Assembly (NCBI GenBank): GCA_910577235.1
Contig: CAJTMX010000017.1
Span: 1-64,000, forward strand
Direction of reading: 5' to 3'
Length of the DNA: 64,000 nt
Source: an uncultured Acetatifactor sp.
Lineage (GTDB): Bacteria > Bacillota > Clostridia > Lachnospirales > Lachnospiraceae
Translations under genes and position numbers: made by a program
Notes under the pieces: model-generated
Databases searched by the model: none
What the model was told of the DNA's origin: nothing
What the model saw: the letters and a program-made list of their open reading frames with translations, nothing else
Part shown: positions 1-8,015 of the stretch, one piece after another
How positions within the stretch are numbered: position 1 is the first letter of the stretch
Layout: the number at the start of each line of letters is the position of its first letter

Positions 1-71
1 AAAAAGAAGTAAGCGGATGAGATAAGTAAGGTAGTTCAGTGTTCGGTTTTGAGGGTATGGTCCCTTCAATA

Positions 72-275
72 TAATCCTCGATAGCTCAATGGTAGAGCAT
101 TGTATGATATGCAACCGGAAAGGAGCGAATCAGGGGAAAGAAAAACTTAACAGAATTTCGATAAGAAGTTCACTAATCCTCGATAGCTCAATGGTAGAGC
201 ATTGTATGATATGCAACCGGAAAGGAGCGAATCAGGGGAAAGAAAAACTTAACAGAATTTCGATAAGAAATTCAC
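72..275 (+). repeat. Two tandem 102-bp units, each starting with a tRNA-Asn 5' half
   Basis: Units at 72-173 and 174-275 differ by one base (near 168 versus 270). The first part of each unit (75-99 and 177-201) is identical to the first 25 bases of the intact tRNA-Asn at 279-303, covering the acceptor strand and D arm. After that each unit diverges into a unique tail instead of an anticodon arm and T arm, so neither can form a tRNA. The break falls just before the anticodon stem. This looks like repeated recombination at the tRNA gene, as left by integrating elements, but the exact mechanism is inference. Confidence 0.85.
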
Positions 276-278
276 TAA

Positions 279-350
279 TCCTCGATAGCTCAATGGTAGA
301 GCACTCGGCTGTTAACCGAGTTGTTGTAGGTTCGAGCCCTACTCGGGGAG
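279..350 (+). tRNA. tRNA-Asn (GUU)
   Basis: A full cloverleaf can be drawn. The acceptor stem pairs 279-285 with 343-349 (one G-U), the D arm is 288-302, the anticodon stem is 304-308/316-320 with loop CTGTTAA, and the T stem is 326-330/338-342 with TTCGAGC loop. The anticodon GTT is at 311-313, and the discriminator is G350, as expected for tRNA-Asn. No CCA is encoded. The 3' half is repeated at 2561-2607 and the 5' half is repeated twice just upstream, so this tRNA has served as an integration site. Confidence 0.93.
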
Positions 351-360
351 CTAGAAAAGT

Positions 361-390
361 CCTGCAAACATCAGTGCTTGCGGGATTTTG
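361..390 (+). terminator. Rho-independent terminator after tRNA-Asn
   Basis: CCTGCAA (361-367) pairs with TTGCGGG (378-384) and is followed by ATTTTGT. It lies 10 bases after the tRNA. A similar hairpin with a longer T run occurs at 6839-6867, where the following sequence is also related. Confidence 0.65.
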
Positions 391-646
391 TACTTTCAGA
401 AGAAGCAATATAAAAATCAGAAAAAGGCGAAACCGATAAAAAACAGGCAGTGAGATGTTAACCGAAAACAGACAGGGATTGCGTTGCATACTGAGGTTAG
501 GGTGTCATGACGCAGGACCGACAGTAACTGAAACAGGAACAAGGCGCTTTATCGAAATATAAGTGCTTTTTCTATCTCTGTAAATACGGCAGTGCCTCTC
601 AAATCCTTTGCTGCTATGGGATTGATGAGTTCGGACGGGGAAGCCG

Positions 647-959
647 GAAAGCCCGGTTACCTCCTGTGGCCGTCCATGTGGCGATTTGTGCCCTTGTTTG
701 AGAAAAGTGGATAACAGACCGCCTGACACCTTTTCTGCCCTGTTTGGGGCGATTTGGCAAAACAGCTTTCAACCATGCTGGCAGGGAGTACAGGGCAGCC
801 CCAAATGGAGGGGAAACCGGGGGTGAATGGCAGGGTCGAAATGTGTGCAGGTTAAAGGGCGGGTGGCTTTTGCAAGCCCCCGCGCCCGGAAAAGCGCCGC
901 AACGCCCAGCAAAGCTGGGCGTATGGCAAGGCTTGGCGGGAAAGGAAAATGCCACCCAG
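647..959 (+). repeat. oriT-like region, partial second copy
   Basis: About 310 bases closely match 47082-47373, with best identity over GTTTGAGAAAAGTGGATAA, GGCGATTTGGC and the block 829-879. Both copies keep a hairpin in which GGCTT pairs with AAGCC across a TTGC loop (865-878 here). In the big element the matching region sits directly upstream of the ribbon-helix-helix and relaxase genes, which is the usual place for oriT. The copy here has no relaxase next to it. ORFs called across it are not convincing. Confidence 0.6.
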
Positions 960-1128
960 AGATATAGGTTACTGTGAAATTGGGTGGCATAGGAAAGAAA
1001 TCCTCAGGAAACAAGGCATTTGTGTGGGTGGCATGGATATGAGCAAGAAAAAGTAACGCCTGATATTGAGTGATATGATTTTTGTGTTGCCGATGGCGGC
1101 AAAACAAGAGTTTATGGAGAATCTTAAC

Positions 1129-1731
1129 ATGGCAAATTTAATTATAATATGCGGCCCTCAAGCAGTAGGGAAAATGACGGTTGCGGAAAATCTGAGGGAT
1201 AAATTGAAGTACAACATGATGATGAACCATGACAGCATAGAAGTGTCTGATAAGATATTTGGTTTTGGAACTCCGGCACAAAAAGAGTTTAACGCCGCTT
1301 TTAGAGAAAAGGCTTTTGAACTCGCGGTAAAGCATGATGTCGATTTGATATTCACCTATGTATGTGCTTTTGAGATGCCGCAGGAGCGGTCGTATCTGTC
1401 GGGGGTGGCGGATCTATTTACAGCGAATGGCGGCAATTTTTATTTTGTCGAATTAAGTGCGAGTCTCGAAGCAAGACTTGAGAGAAATGAAACTCCTCAC
1501 AGAATGGAGCGTAAAGCATCAAAAAGGGACATCGCATGGAGCAAATCCAATCTATTAAGAGATATTGAAAGGCATAGACTGAATTCAAATGATGGAGAAA
1601 TATGGTTTCAGAATCATATTAAGATAGATAATACAAGTCTTCGTCCGGATGAAGTGGCAGATATGATCATAGAAAAATTCGGGCTTGTTGCAAATGAAAA
1701 GGAAGAAAAGGAATACCGTTTTGGCGTGTGA
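1129..1731 (+). CDS. P-loop kinase/ATPase-like protein
   Basis: A 200-aa protein with a Walker A motif near its N-terminus (CGPQAVGKMT, about residues 8-17), as in small nucleotide or metabolite kinases (shikimate kinase or AAA_33-like fold). The substrate is not visible. I start it at the ATG at 1129, which has GGAG nine bases upstream. The ORF is open further up to 1066, but those residues add no motif. The GNAT gene follows 20 bases later and is probably co-transcribed. Base composition is more AT-rich than the conjugation genes, so this is likely passenger cargo in the tRNA-flanked remnant. Confidence 0.7.
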   Translation: MANLIIICGPQAVGKMTVAENLRDKLKYNMMMNHDSIEVSDKIFGFGTPAQKEFNAAFREKAFELAVKHDVDLIFTYVCAFEMPQERSYLSGVADLFTANGGNFYFVELSASLEARLERNETPHRMERKASKRDIAWSKSNLLRDIERHRLNSNDGEIWFQNHIKIDNTSLRPDEVADMIIEKFGLVANEKEEKEYRFGV

Positions 1732-1751
1732 GTCTGTTTGGAGGTGCTGTT

Positions 1752-2255
1752 ATGTGTTTGGAGATCAGAAAACTTAGCATAGATGATGGATGTGATATCT
1801 ACGAAATGCTTCAGGAATTACCCGCGGAAGAAAATGGATTCATCAATTCAGTGAACAACAAAACTTATGATGAGTACAAGGGATGGTTAAGAAGGTCAGC
1901 TAAAAACTCTGATCAGGTTGGTGTCATTGACGGATGGAAAGTCCCAGAAACTATCTTTTGGCTTTTGGAAAATAACAGCCCCATAGGTTTTGGCAAAGTA
2001 CGGCATTTCTTGACAGATGCCTTACTGGAAAACGGCGGAAATGTGGGATACACTATTCGTCCTTCCGCAAGGGGAAGGGGCCTGGGAAAGAAGCTCTTAT
2101 CCTTTTTGATTGCTGAAAGCAAAGAAATTGGTGTGGCGAAATTACTGCTAACCATTCGAAATCAAAATATACCGTCTATCCACGTTGCATTGGCAAATGG
2201 AGGGAAAATAGAAAAAGTCACAGCAGACAAACACTATATTTGGATTGAACCATAA
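1752..2255 (+). CDS. GNAT-family N-acetyltransferase
   Basis: A 167-aa protein with the acetyl-CoA binding signature of GNAT enzymes: a strand reading VGYTIRPSARGRGLGKKLL (about residues 98-116), where the R-G-x-G-x-G/K loop would bind the pyrophosphate of CoA. The later N-x-x-S...G pattern (NIPSIHVALANGG) is also typical. The start at ATG 1752 follows GGAGGTG at five bases' spacing; the upstream GTG at 1728 lacks one. The substrate is unknown. It follows the P-loop gene closely, and the two look like a small cargo operon. Confidence 0.82.
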   Translation: MCLEIRKLSIDDGCDIYEMLQELPAEENGFINSVNNKTYDEYKGWLRRSAKNSDQVGVIDGWKVPETIFWLLENNSPIGFGKVRHFLTDALLENGGNVGYTIRPSARGRGLGKKLLSFLIAESKEIGVAKLLLTIRNQNIPSIHVALANGGKIEKVTADKHYIWIEP

Positions 2256-2560
2256 CCGAAATTTAGCGGAGGGAATTGATTGACTTATGTTCAGAGTTAT
2301 GATGGGAATGACAGGCGGCGAGGCTCCTGATGAATCTGAGCCGATTCAGGACGGATACCTGTCATTGCGGAGCGGAGCTTGAGTACCAGAAAGAGATGCC
2401 GTGGCTGCTTCAGATTCCGTTCCCCAGGGAGGGAGATGTACAGCTCCGTATTACCGTAATAGCACTACGGCAAACTCCTAAACGGAGAAAGGGATCGTGA
2501 GTAAGAAAAAGTAACCTCTGCTTTATCATTTACGGCTGCATATCCATCAATGGCAGAGCG
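2256..2560. other. Intergenic stretch before the second tRNA-Asn half
   Basis: I see no convincing gene here. A 13-bp direct repeat, AAGAAAAAGTAAC, is present at 2503-2515 and at 1045-1057, so it brackets the two cargo genes and may mark how they were inserted. At 2531-2560 the sequence resembles a badly degraded tRNA D-arm region (ATCAATGGCAGAGCG) but cannot form an acceptor stem. Confidence 0.5.
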
Positions 2561-2607
2561 CTCGGCTGTTAACCGAGTTGTTGTAGGTTCGAGCCCTACT
2601 CGGGGAG
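2561..2607 (+). repeat. att-like direct repeat: tRNA-Asn 3' half
   Basis: These 47 bases are identical to 304-350, covering the anticodon arm, variable loop, T arm and 3' acceptor strand of tRNA-Asn. The matching 5' half is missing: the preceding bases do not pair with the acceptor strand, so this is not a functional tRNA. Such 3'-half copies are the classical footprint of tyrosine-integrase elements that use tRNA genes. No such integrase is present nearby. Confidence 0.85.
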
Positions 2608-2788
2608 CGGTAGCAATAGCTACAAAAGCCCGTAAACATCAGGCTTAATAGTGATAGGGAACTAATCACTGCAGTGGACGATATGACTTGACGGTTGTAC
2701 CGTCTTTTTGATTATTGAGATATCTTGTAGTATTATTTCATCCTGTAGTTTGTCGGAAGCAGTGCTTTAGTTTTTCTAAGGCAAACTT
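2608..2788. other. Left border zone of the serine-recombinase module
   Basis: No gene is visible. A small perfect hairpin (GTAGC-AATA-GCTAC, 2610-2623) follows the tRNA half. The element end for the recombinase downstream should lie in this stretch, but I cannot fix its position without an empty-site sequence. Confidence 0.4.
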
Positions 2789-4402
2789 TTAGCTGATAAT
2801 GGCCTGGTCTGTCAAAGTGGGCAGATCAACTTCCCCTAAAAAATTAAAAATGATCTTAATCCGCTGGATCCGTTTGCCGTTCAGTTTATCTGGGGCATAG
2901 ACAATGATCTTCTTGATAAGTTCGTTTACAATCGTCGTGGTCAGCTCCGGAATCTCCACATATTTCTTTACAAGAGATAGAAATTGGTCCAGGCTATCGT
3001 TCCTATCCTCCCGTGTCTCAATCCAATCTTCCAGACCAATGATCGTATTGTTCAGCTCTGCCTGTTCCGCCTCATAATCCTCTGACATTTTCTGATACCG
3101 CTCCCTGCTGAGCGTACCAAGTACCATATCTTCGTATAGCCGTGAGATTAATACATCGATATCTGCCAGCCGTTTCTTTGTCTGGGCGAGTTTCTGCTTG
3201 TCGCTGCGGATAGAGCATTCATGGTCGATTCTCCGGCATTGGAGCCATTCTTCCTGAAAGCCTTCCACGTCAGAACGGACATAGGCAGTCACGGCACGGA
3301 TATGTTCCAGAATGACTTTCCGCAGGACATCTTCCCGGATATAATGGGCAGTACAGGTTCCCCTGCCGCTTTTATACCTGGAACAGATGTAGCGGTCCTG
3401 GCGGCTGTCAGTGTTTTTGCTGGTGGCAAAATGGAGCCTGCCACCACAGTCAGCGCAGTACACAAGTCCTGAAAATATTCCCTGCCGTTCAGCTTTTGAC
3501 GGTCTCCGTCTGCATTGCCGGAGTTCCTGTGTTCTGTCCCATTGTTCTTTTGAAATGATGGCTTCCTGTGTGTCTGGCAGGATAAACATATCCTCAGCGG
3601 CATTGGGGATGCGTTTTTTGAGTTTGTAGGATTTAGAGTGTGTCTTAAAATTACAGACACATCCGGTATACTCCATGCGCTCTAGAATCGCTGCCACTGA
3701 CTGCTCTGCCCAGTGATGGGGACGTTCCGGCATCGGTTTTCCACGCTGCCAGCTGTATAATGCCTTGGTGGTCAGAACTTTGTCCTGCTCCAAAATCCGG
3801 GCAATCTGGCTGGGGCCTTTTCCGGCAATCGTCAGGTCGAAGATGCGCCGGACAATAGGCGCGGCTTCCGGGTCGATGATCCAATGGTTCCTGTCTTCCG
3901 GGTCGAAACAGTAGCCGTAGGGCGGCTTCCCCATATGTTTCCCGCTGGTGCCTCTGGCGTGTAAGACCGCACGGACTTTTTTGCTGGTATCCTTGGCGTA
4001 GAAATCATTGAACAGGTTGCGGAATGGGGTGAAATCGTTGTCACCTCTGGCGCTGTCTACACCATCATTCACGGCTATAAAGCGCACATCACGGCTTGGA
4101 AAGATAAGTTCCGTATAATGTCCTACCTGCAGGTAATCCCTGCCGAACCGGCTCATATCCTTGACGATAAAATTTTCCACCAGACCCTGTTCTACAAGGG
4201 AGAGCGCTTCCTGTATGCCGGGGCGGTCAAAATTTGTCCCGGTGTAACCGTCATCTGTCAGGATGCGGATATTTTGAAAACCGTGTTCCTTGGCATATCT
4301 GGTGAGGATGGACCTCTGGTTCGCGATGCTGTTGCTTTCGCCGTCCAATGAATCCTCATTGCTGAGACGGCAATATAAAATTGTAAATTTGGGCTGATCC
4401 AT
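2789..4402 (-). CDS. Large serine recombinase (Tn4451 TnpX-like)
   Basis: A 537-aa site-specific recombinase. The N-terminal resolvase domain has the catalytic serine in YCRLSNED (Ser14) and the conserved DMSRFGRD block (about residue 80). A Recombinase domain follows (GKPPYGY near 155), then a zinc ribbon with paired cysteines (CADCGG, later C-x-S-R-Y-x(6)-C, about 325-365), then a charged coiled coil. These enzymes excise and insert circular elements through a 2-bp crossover. The start at ATG 4402 has AAAGGAG eight bases upstream; the longer ORF to 4492 does not. A TnpW-like gene lies just upstream in the same direction. It is unlikely to be the tRNA-targeting integrase of the ICE. Confidence 0.92.
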   Translation of the reverse strand: MDQPKFTILYCRLSNEDSLDGESNSIANQRSILTRYAKEHGFQNIRILTDDGYTGTNFDRPGIQEALSLVEQGLVENFIVKDMSRFGRDYLQVGHYTELIFPSRDVRFIAVNDGVDSARGDNDFTPFRNLFNDFYAKDTSKKVRAVLHARGTSGKHMGKPPYGYCFDPEDRNHWIIDPEAAPIVRRIFDLTIAGKGPSQIARILEQDKVLTTKALYSWQRGKPMPERPHHWAEQSVAAILERMEYTGCVCNFKTHSKSYKLKKRIPNAAEDMFILPDTQEAIISKEQWDRTQELRQCRRRPSKAERQGIFSGLVYCADCGGRLHFATSKNTDSRQDRYICSRYKSGRGTCTAHYIREDVLRKVILEHIRAVTAYVRSDVEGFQEEWLQCRRIDHECSIRSDKQKLAQTKKRLADIDVLISRLYEDMVLGTLSRERYQKMSEDYEAEQAELNNTIIGLEDWIETREDRNDSLDQFLSLVKKYVEIPELTTTIVNELIKKIIVYAPDKLNGKRIQRIKIIFNFLGEVDLPTLTDQAIIS

Positions 4403-4485
4403 ATGTACTTCTCCTTTCGCGTTTGGGTCAGCCGACAATACCGTTGTGCATGGCATCATCTTAGCATAACTTGTCGGTGCTGTCA

Positions 4486-4803
4486 CTACCAATCAGCCTC
4501 CTTGTCTGAAAAATCCCTACTTAAAGATACTGTGTCCGGGGATAAATCCCTGTTGGAAAAAATAAGTCTCTTGAGTTTATACGGAAGCGGTTCCGTGCCA
4601 CCGTATTCTGTTTCCACAAGATACAAGGTGCCACCGATTTTATATTTTCCCATGCAGGCGAAGGGACTGTTTTCTCTCCGCTGGTTATCCGATGTATTCT
4701 CAAAATCTTCCGGTGGATAGAATAGGGGATCAAAACACGATTCTAAATCCACGAGATCAAGATTTAAAAGTTCATTTGTATTGATGTCACCAATGGAGCT
4801 CAT
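4486..4803 (-). CDS. TnpW-like small transposon protein
   Basis: A 105-aa protein. Its middle (KIGGTLYLVETEYGGTEPLP, then LKRLIFSNRD) fits the small TnpW-type proteins encoded beside TnpX-like recombinases in Tn4451 and related clostridial elements. The pattern is a short beta hairpin followed by a LxRLI helix. The N-terminus is extended compared with the usual short form. The start is at ATG 4803 after GGGAGGTG. It is transcribed toward the recombinase, with an 83-base gap. Function is unknown; the family call rests on a short motif. Confidence 0.55.
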   Translation of the reverse strand: MSSIGDINTNELLNLDLVDLESCFDPLFYPPEDFENTSDNQRRENSPFACMGKYKIGGTLYLVETEYGGTEPLPYKLKRLIFSNRDLSPDTVSLSRDFSDKEADW

Positions 4804-4860
4804 GTGCCACCTCCCCAATAAATATTTTAAAATGCCTTCTTAAAAAATGATAGCACGGAA

Positions 4861-6744
4861 ATGTTGACAAATACAATGAAATGCCAGTACAATGGGTGTA
4901 ACAGAAAACAGAAATTACAAATACGGAGCATGGCGGCATTTGACAATCCGGAATATTATAAGAACAAGAGATTAGGGTACTCCAATTATTATAATTTCAG
5001 TGCCGTTTATATGGGGAGAGACAAGGAAGGCTACATTTGTCTTCCACGGGGATTGCGGGAGAGCCTGTTTGGCCGCTGTGCCCAGGCAGGTATAGAATAT
5101 GAGCTTGAGGATGTGCGGGAGAAGGGAAGACCGATTCGTGTATCCTTTAAGGGCGATTTGAGAATGCAGCAGAATTTAGCGGCTGACAGGCTTCTCGCTT
5201 ACGATCACGGGCTACTCAGTGCGGCCACAGCGTTTGGAAAAACGGTTGTCTGCAGTTATCTGATTTCCGAGAGAAAAGTAAACACGCTCGTCCTGCTTCA
5301 CAATAAGGATTTGATAGACCAGTGGGTGGAGGAATTAGATCGCTTTTTGGAGATAGACGAGGAACCGCCTGTATACAAGACCAAAACAGGACGGGAAAAG
5401 CGAAGGGAGAGCGTTATTGGAATTTTGCATGGCGGGAAGGACACTCTGACCGGAATCATTGACGTGGCTATGGTAGGTTCTTTATACGGCAAGGGTAATT
5501 ACCATGAGCGAATCAATTCTTATGGAATGGTCATTATGGATGAGTGTCATCACTGTGGCGCAAATCTTTCCGTGCAGGTCATGCAGAAGGTGAATGCGCG
5601 GTATGTTTACGGCGTTTCTGCAACGGTAAAAAGAGGAGACAATCTTGAGCCGATCATTCATATGCTGATAGGGCCGACCAGACACAGCTATACGGCGAGA
5701 GAACGCGCAGAGGAGCAGGGGATAGGCCACTTTGTCTATCCAAGGTATACAAGAGTGGTTGATACTGGTGGGAGTGGTGATGACATTAACAAGGCTTATG
5801 CGCTGATCAGCTCCAGCCCTGTGCGAAACGATATGATTCTTGGCGATGTCAGAGATTGCGTAAGGGAGGGAAGAACCCCGGTTATTCTGACAAAATACAA
5901 GGAGCAGGCAAAGTACCTTTTTGAGCGTCTTCAGGAAGCAGCAGAGCATGTATTCCTTCTTTATGGAGATAACAGTGACAAAGAGAATGCTGAAATACGC
6001 AGGAAAATGAATGAAGTATCGGCAAGCAAAAGTTTGATTCTGGTGGCCACAGGGCAAAAGATTGGAGAGGGATTTAATTTCCCGAGACTTGACACACTGA
6101 TGCTTGCAGCGCCGGTGTCGTTTGAGGGCAGATTGGAGCAATATCTTGGAAGAATGAATCGGGACTATGAAGGAAAAACAGAAGTCATAGTCTATGATTA
6201 TATCGATTCTCATATTCGATTTTTTGACAATATGTATGCCAAACGGCTGCGCACCTATAAGCGGGTGGGGTTTTCACTGATTTCGGAGAGAAAAGCAGCG
6301 AAGCAGACCGCCAATGCAATCTATGACTCAGGCAATTATGGAGATGTTTTTGAACGGGATTTGGTAGAGGCGGAAAAGAATATTGTCGTTTCCAGCCCGG
6401 AACTTGTCAGGGACAAGGTAGAACGATTCCTTTATCTCGTGAAAGCCAGACAGGAGGCAGGTTGTGAGGTTACTGTCATCACATTGGAGGCTGAAACCTC
6501 ACGTTATGGCAACAGTTTGTTTACTGATGATATGATTCGGGATATGCAGAAAGAGGGAATCAATGTAGTGGTAAGAGATGAGGTCATAGAGCATTTCGCG
6601 GTTATTGATGATGTGCTTGTGTGGCATGGGGGGATGAACTTGTTGGGCAAGGAGGATGCATGGGATAACTTAATGAGGATTGAATCCGCGCAGGTTGCTG
6701 CGGAACTGTTGGCGATAGCGTTCGGAAATCCCCCAACACCCTAA
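4861..6744 (+). CDS. N-truncated TOTE-type conflict-system protein (SF2 helicase + C-terminal PLD-like part)
   Basis: The open frame codes for up to 627 aa. The first recognisable block (MAAFDNPEYY, then ICLPRGLRE) matches the linker that precedes the helicase in TOTE conflict-system proteins, in which an archaeo-eukaryotic primase domain comes first. That primase is absent. The SF2 helicase follows: Walker A ATAFGKTV (about residue 122), DECHH box (about 227), and motif VI QYLGRMNRDY (about 427). The C-terminus (HFAVIDDVLVWHGG, NLLGK) resembles the phospholipase-D-like domain of the family with a degenerate catalytic motif. The truncation point lies just beyond the TnpW-like gene, so the serine-recombinase module probably cut the gene. 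The exact start is uncertain (4861 or 4930). Confidence 0.7.
   Translation: MLTNTMKCQYNGCNRKQKLQIRSMAAFDNPEYYKNKRLGYSNYYNFSAVYMGRDKEGYICLPRGLRESLFGRCAQAGIEYELEDVREKGRPIRVSFKGDLRMQQNLAADRLLAYDHGLLSAATAFGKTVVCSYLISERKVNTLVLLHNKDLIDQWVEELDRFLEIDEEPPVYKTKTGREKRRESVIGILHGGKDTLTGIIDVAMVGSLYGKGNYHERINSYGMVIMDECHHCGANLSVQVMQKVNARYVYGVSATVKRGDNLEPIIHMLIGPTRHSYTARERAEEQGIGHFVYPRYTRVVDTGGSGDDINKAYALISSSPVRNDMILGDVRDCVREGRTPVILTKYKEQAKYLFERLQEAAEHVFLLYGDNSDKENAEIRRKMNEVSASKSLILVATGQKIGEGFNFPRLDTLMLAAPVSFEGRLEQYLGRMNRDYEGKTEVIVYDYIDSHIRFFDNMYAKRLRTYKRVGFSLISERKAAKQTANAIYDSGNYGDVFERDLVEAEKNIVVSSPELVRDKVERFLYLVKARQEAGCEVTVITLEAETSRYGNSLFTDDMIRDMQKEGINVVVRDEVIEHFAVIDDVLVWHGGMNLLGKEDAWDNLMRIESAQVAAELLAIAFGNPPTP
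4864..4893 (+). promoter_or_regulatory. Outward-facing promoter-like sequence at the module edge
   Basis: TTGACA (4864-4869) and TACAAT (4888-4893) are separated by 18 bases, close to the sigma-A consensus. It points into the truncated helicase gene. If real, translation must start downstream of the first ATG of that ORF, for example at 4930. Confidence 0.45.
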
Positions 6745-6774
6745 ATAAAAGATTTGACATTTTGGGGTGTTGGG
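6732..6774 (+). terminator. Inverted repeat over the helicase stop codon
   Basis: CCCAACACC (6732-6740) pairs with GGTGTTGGG (6766-6774) around the TAA stop and a 25-base AT-rich loop. There is no T run after it, so termination is only a possibility. Confidence 0.35.
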
Positions 6775-7198
6775 AAATCAATTGAGTCACACGGCATTGT
6801 CGGCTGATATTTTCCTATTTGTTCAAAGTACCTTATCACCGTAAACCTCAGCGTTTGCGGGTTTTTTGCTGCCTGAAAATATTTTGTAAAAAACAGAAAA
6901 GGGCAAATGCAAGGAAAAAGCAGGCAGGGAAATGTTAACCGGAAACAATTCGAACATGTGCCGCATGACAGGCCGCAGTGAACCAGACAGAAAAGAGTGT
7001 TCTACCAAAAAGGGAATTTTTTATTGAAATAATCAGATACAGTGAATAGACGGTGGAAGGGTATCTCCTGGAAGCCGTTTTTTATTGCCTGAAATCAGAC
7101 AAAGTGAGCCAGGATGTTTGTGAACTATTCCGGATAGCTTTTTCCGGCAGAGATGGTATAGTGTTGTCCTGAAAAAGAGGAAAGGAGGCTTAAGCAGT
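6745..7198. other. Intergenic left-end region of the ICE
   Basis: No gene is supported. The segment 6839-6955 is related to 361-475, the sequence right after the tRNA-Asn. It begins with a terminator (CCGTAAAC 6839-6846 pairing with GTTTGCGG 6853-6860, then GTTTTTT) and contains AAATGTTAACCGGAAAC at 6929-6945, whose counterpart lies near 451-466. I therefore place the left boundary of the large ICE close to 6.8-6.9 kb. At 7140-7190 a purine-rich leader ends in AAAGGAGG before the first small gene. Confidence 0.55.
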
Positions 7199-7423
7199 AT
7201 GCCACAGCAAGAGAGGATGCCTGGTGCGGCAAGGGAGAAACGGAACTGCTGGAGTCGGGGAAACGGCCCCTACAGTTTCCGCGGCGAACTGCGGAGGGGG
7301 ATATCGCTGAACAAGAAACACCTGGTCCGGAAGGTACGCCGCAGCACAGACGTAGAGTTTGCACCCAAGGGAAATGGCTACCGGAAGATATGCCGGACGG
7401 TCGATATGGTAGATTTTACCTAA
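7199..7423 (+). CDS. Small basic protein, unknown function
   Basis: A 74-aa protein very rich in Arg and Lys, ending in a conserved-looking stretch (KHLVRKVRRSTD, then ICRTVDMVDFT). It has no cysteine pair and no hydrophobic segment. The start is supported by AAAGGAGG nine bases upstream, and a strong terminator begins six bases after its stop, so it forms its own short transcription unit at the head of the accessory region. A nucleic-acid-binding role fits the charge but is inference. Confidence 0.5.
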   Translation: MPQQERMPGAAREKRNCWSRGNGPYSFRGELRRGISLNKKHLVRKVRRSTDVEFAPKGNGYRKICRTVDMVDFT

Positions 7424-7428
7424 GGAAC

Positions 7429-7466
7429 AGTCATGCACTTTCGTTTATGGAGTGCATGGCTTTTTT
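7429..7466 (+). terminator. Rho-independent terminator
   Basis: AGTCATGCACT (7429-7439) pairs along all 11 bases with AGTGCATGGCT (7451-7461, one G-U) and is followed by a T run to 7466. It separates the small basic gene from the accessory operon. Confidence 0.88.
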
Positions 7467-7529
7467 ATTGGAGGAAGCCGTGGAATTGGATACGGCGGCT
7501 GGACGAGCTCTGGAGATTGGAGGGATGGC

Positions 7530-8003
7530 ATGGATGAGGAAAGCATCCGTCAGGACAGGGAACTGGCAAGGACGGCAATATGGGGGCTGATTTCTTATGC
7601 AGAGCAGATCGCACGGCAGGGAGAAGATGATGAGATACAGCAGGTCAGGAGCCTGGTTGACGCATTGGGCCTGTATTGGGGAGTGGATGAAACGAAAGAC
7701 TGGACGGAGGAATTTGACTCAAGAGTACAGCGTGCAAGGCAGGGAGGGGACATACCGCGGCGCTGTTCCAGCCTGATCCGGCTAAAGACGGTGAAAGGTC
7801 TGAGCCGGTATGCGGAGGAAATGGTTTCGGCCCAGGGTGTGGAGGAAATAAAAAGGATCTTGGAGATCCCGGATGTCATCAGGCGTCTGGGGAAGGAATG
7901 GGAAATGAGCCGGAATGATATTGAATATCCATGCCAGAGGATCGGGGATATTGCGGAATCGCTGCAGGCATCCCGGCGGGCCATGCAGGGGATGGGCATG
8001 TAA
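7530..8003 (+). CDS. Accessory protein with C-terminal QGMGM tail
   Basis: A 157-aa hydrophilic, helical protein I do not recognise. It has no signal peptide or membrane segment. It ends in RRAMQGMGM, the first of many proteins in this element that end in a Gln/Gly/Met tail. The start at ATG 7530 follows GGAGGG at five bases; longer versions of the ORF run into the terminator upstream and are unlikely. The next gene starts 12 bases after its stop, so they are co-transcribed. Confidence 0.6.
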   Translation: MDEESIRQDRELARTAIWGLISYAEQIARQGEDDEIQQVRSLVDALGLYWGVDETKDWTEEFDSRVQRARQGGDIPRRCSSLIRLKTVKGLSRYAEEMVSAQGVEEIKRILEIPDVIRRLGKEWEMSRNDIEYPCQRIGDIAESLQASRRAMQGMGM

Positions 8004-8015
8004 GAGGGGAAAATA

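Larger units (their letters stand above)
351..2607 (+). mobile_element. Deletion remnant of an ICE-related element between tRNA-Asn repeats
   Basis: The segment is bounded by the intact tRNA-Asn and by a 47-bp direct repeat of its 3' half at 2561-2607. Its left end (361-475) resembles 6839-6955 inside the window: a terminator hairpin, an A-rich stretch, then a shared block around TGTTAACCG. Its 647-959 part matches the region upstream of the relaxase genes (47082-47373). Between these two landmarks the large ICE has about 40 kb, while here there are only about 170 bases in which I see no gene. Two cargo genes follow. I read it as a collapsed relative of the same ICE family. No recombinase is left inside it. 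Confidence 0.6.

Noticed and set aside
72..275. CRISPR array
   Set aside because: Only two head-to-tail units of 102 bp with no separate spacers; explained by the tRNA-derived duplication. No cas genes in the window.
232..489. Minus-strand ORF across the tRNA-Asn gene
   Set aside because: It is the reverse strand of a tRNA and its terminator.
744..977. ORFs across the left oriT-like repeat
   Set aside because: The frames are not kept in the second copy at 47 kb, so the conservation is of the DNA and not a protein.
2531..2607. Second functional tRNA-Asn gene
   Set aside because: The 3' half is perfect but the 5' acceptor strand and D stem are lost, so no cloverleaf forms.
5482..6213. 243-aa open frame on the minus strand inside the helicase gene
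   Set aside because: It lies opposite a frame with clear helicase motifs, has no ribosome site, and its composition is that of an antisense shadow.
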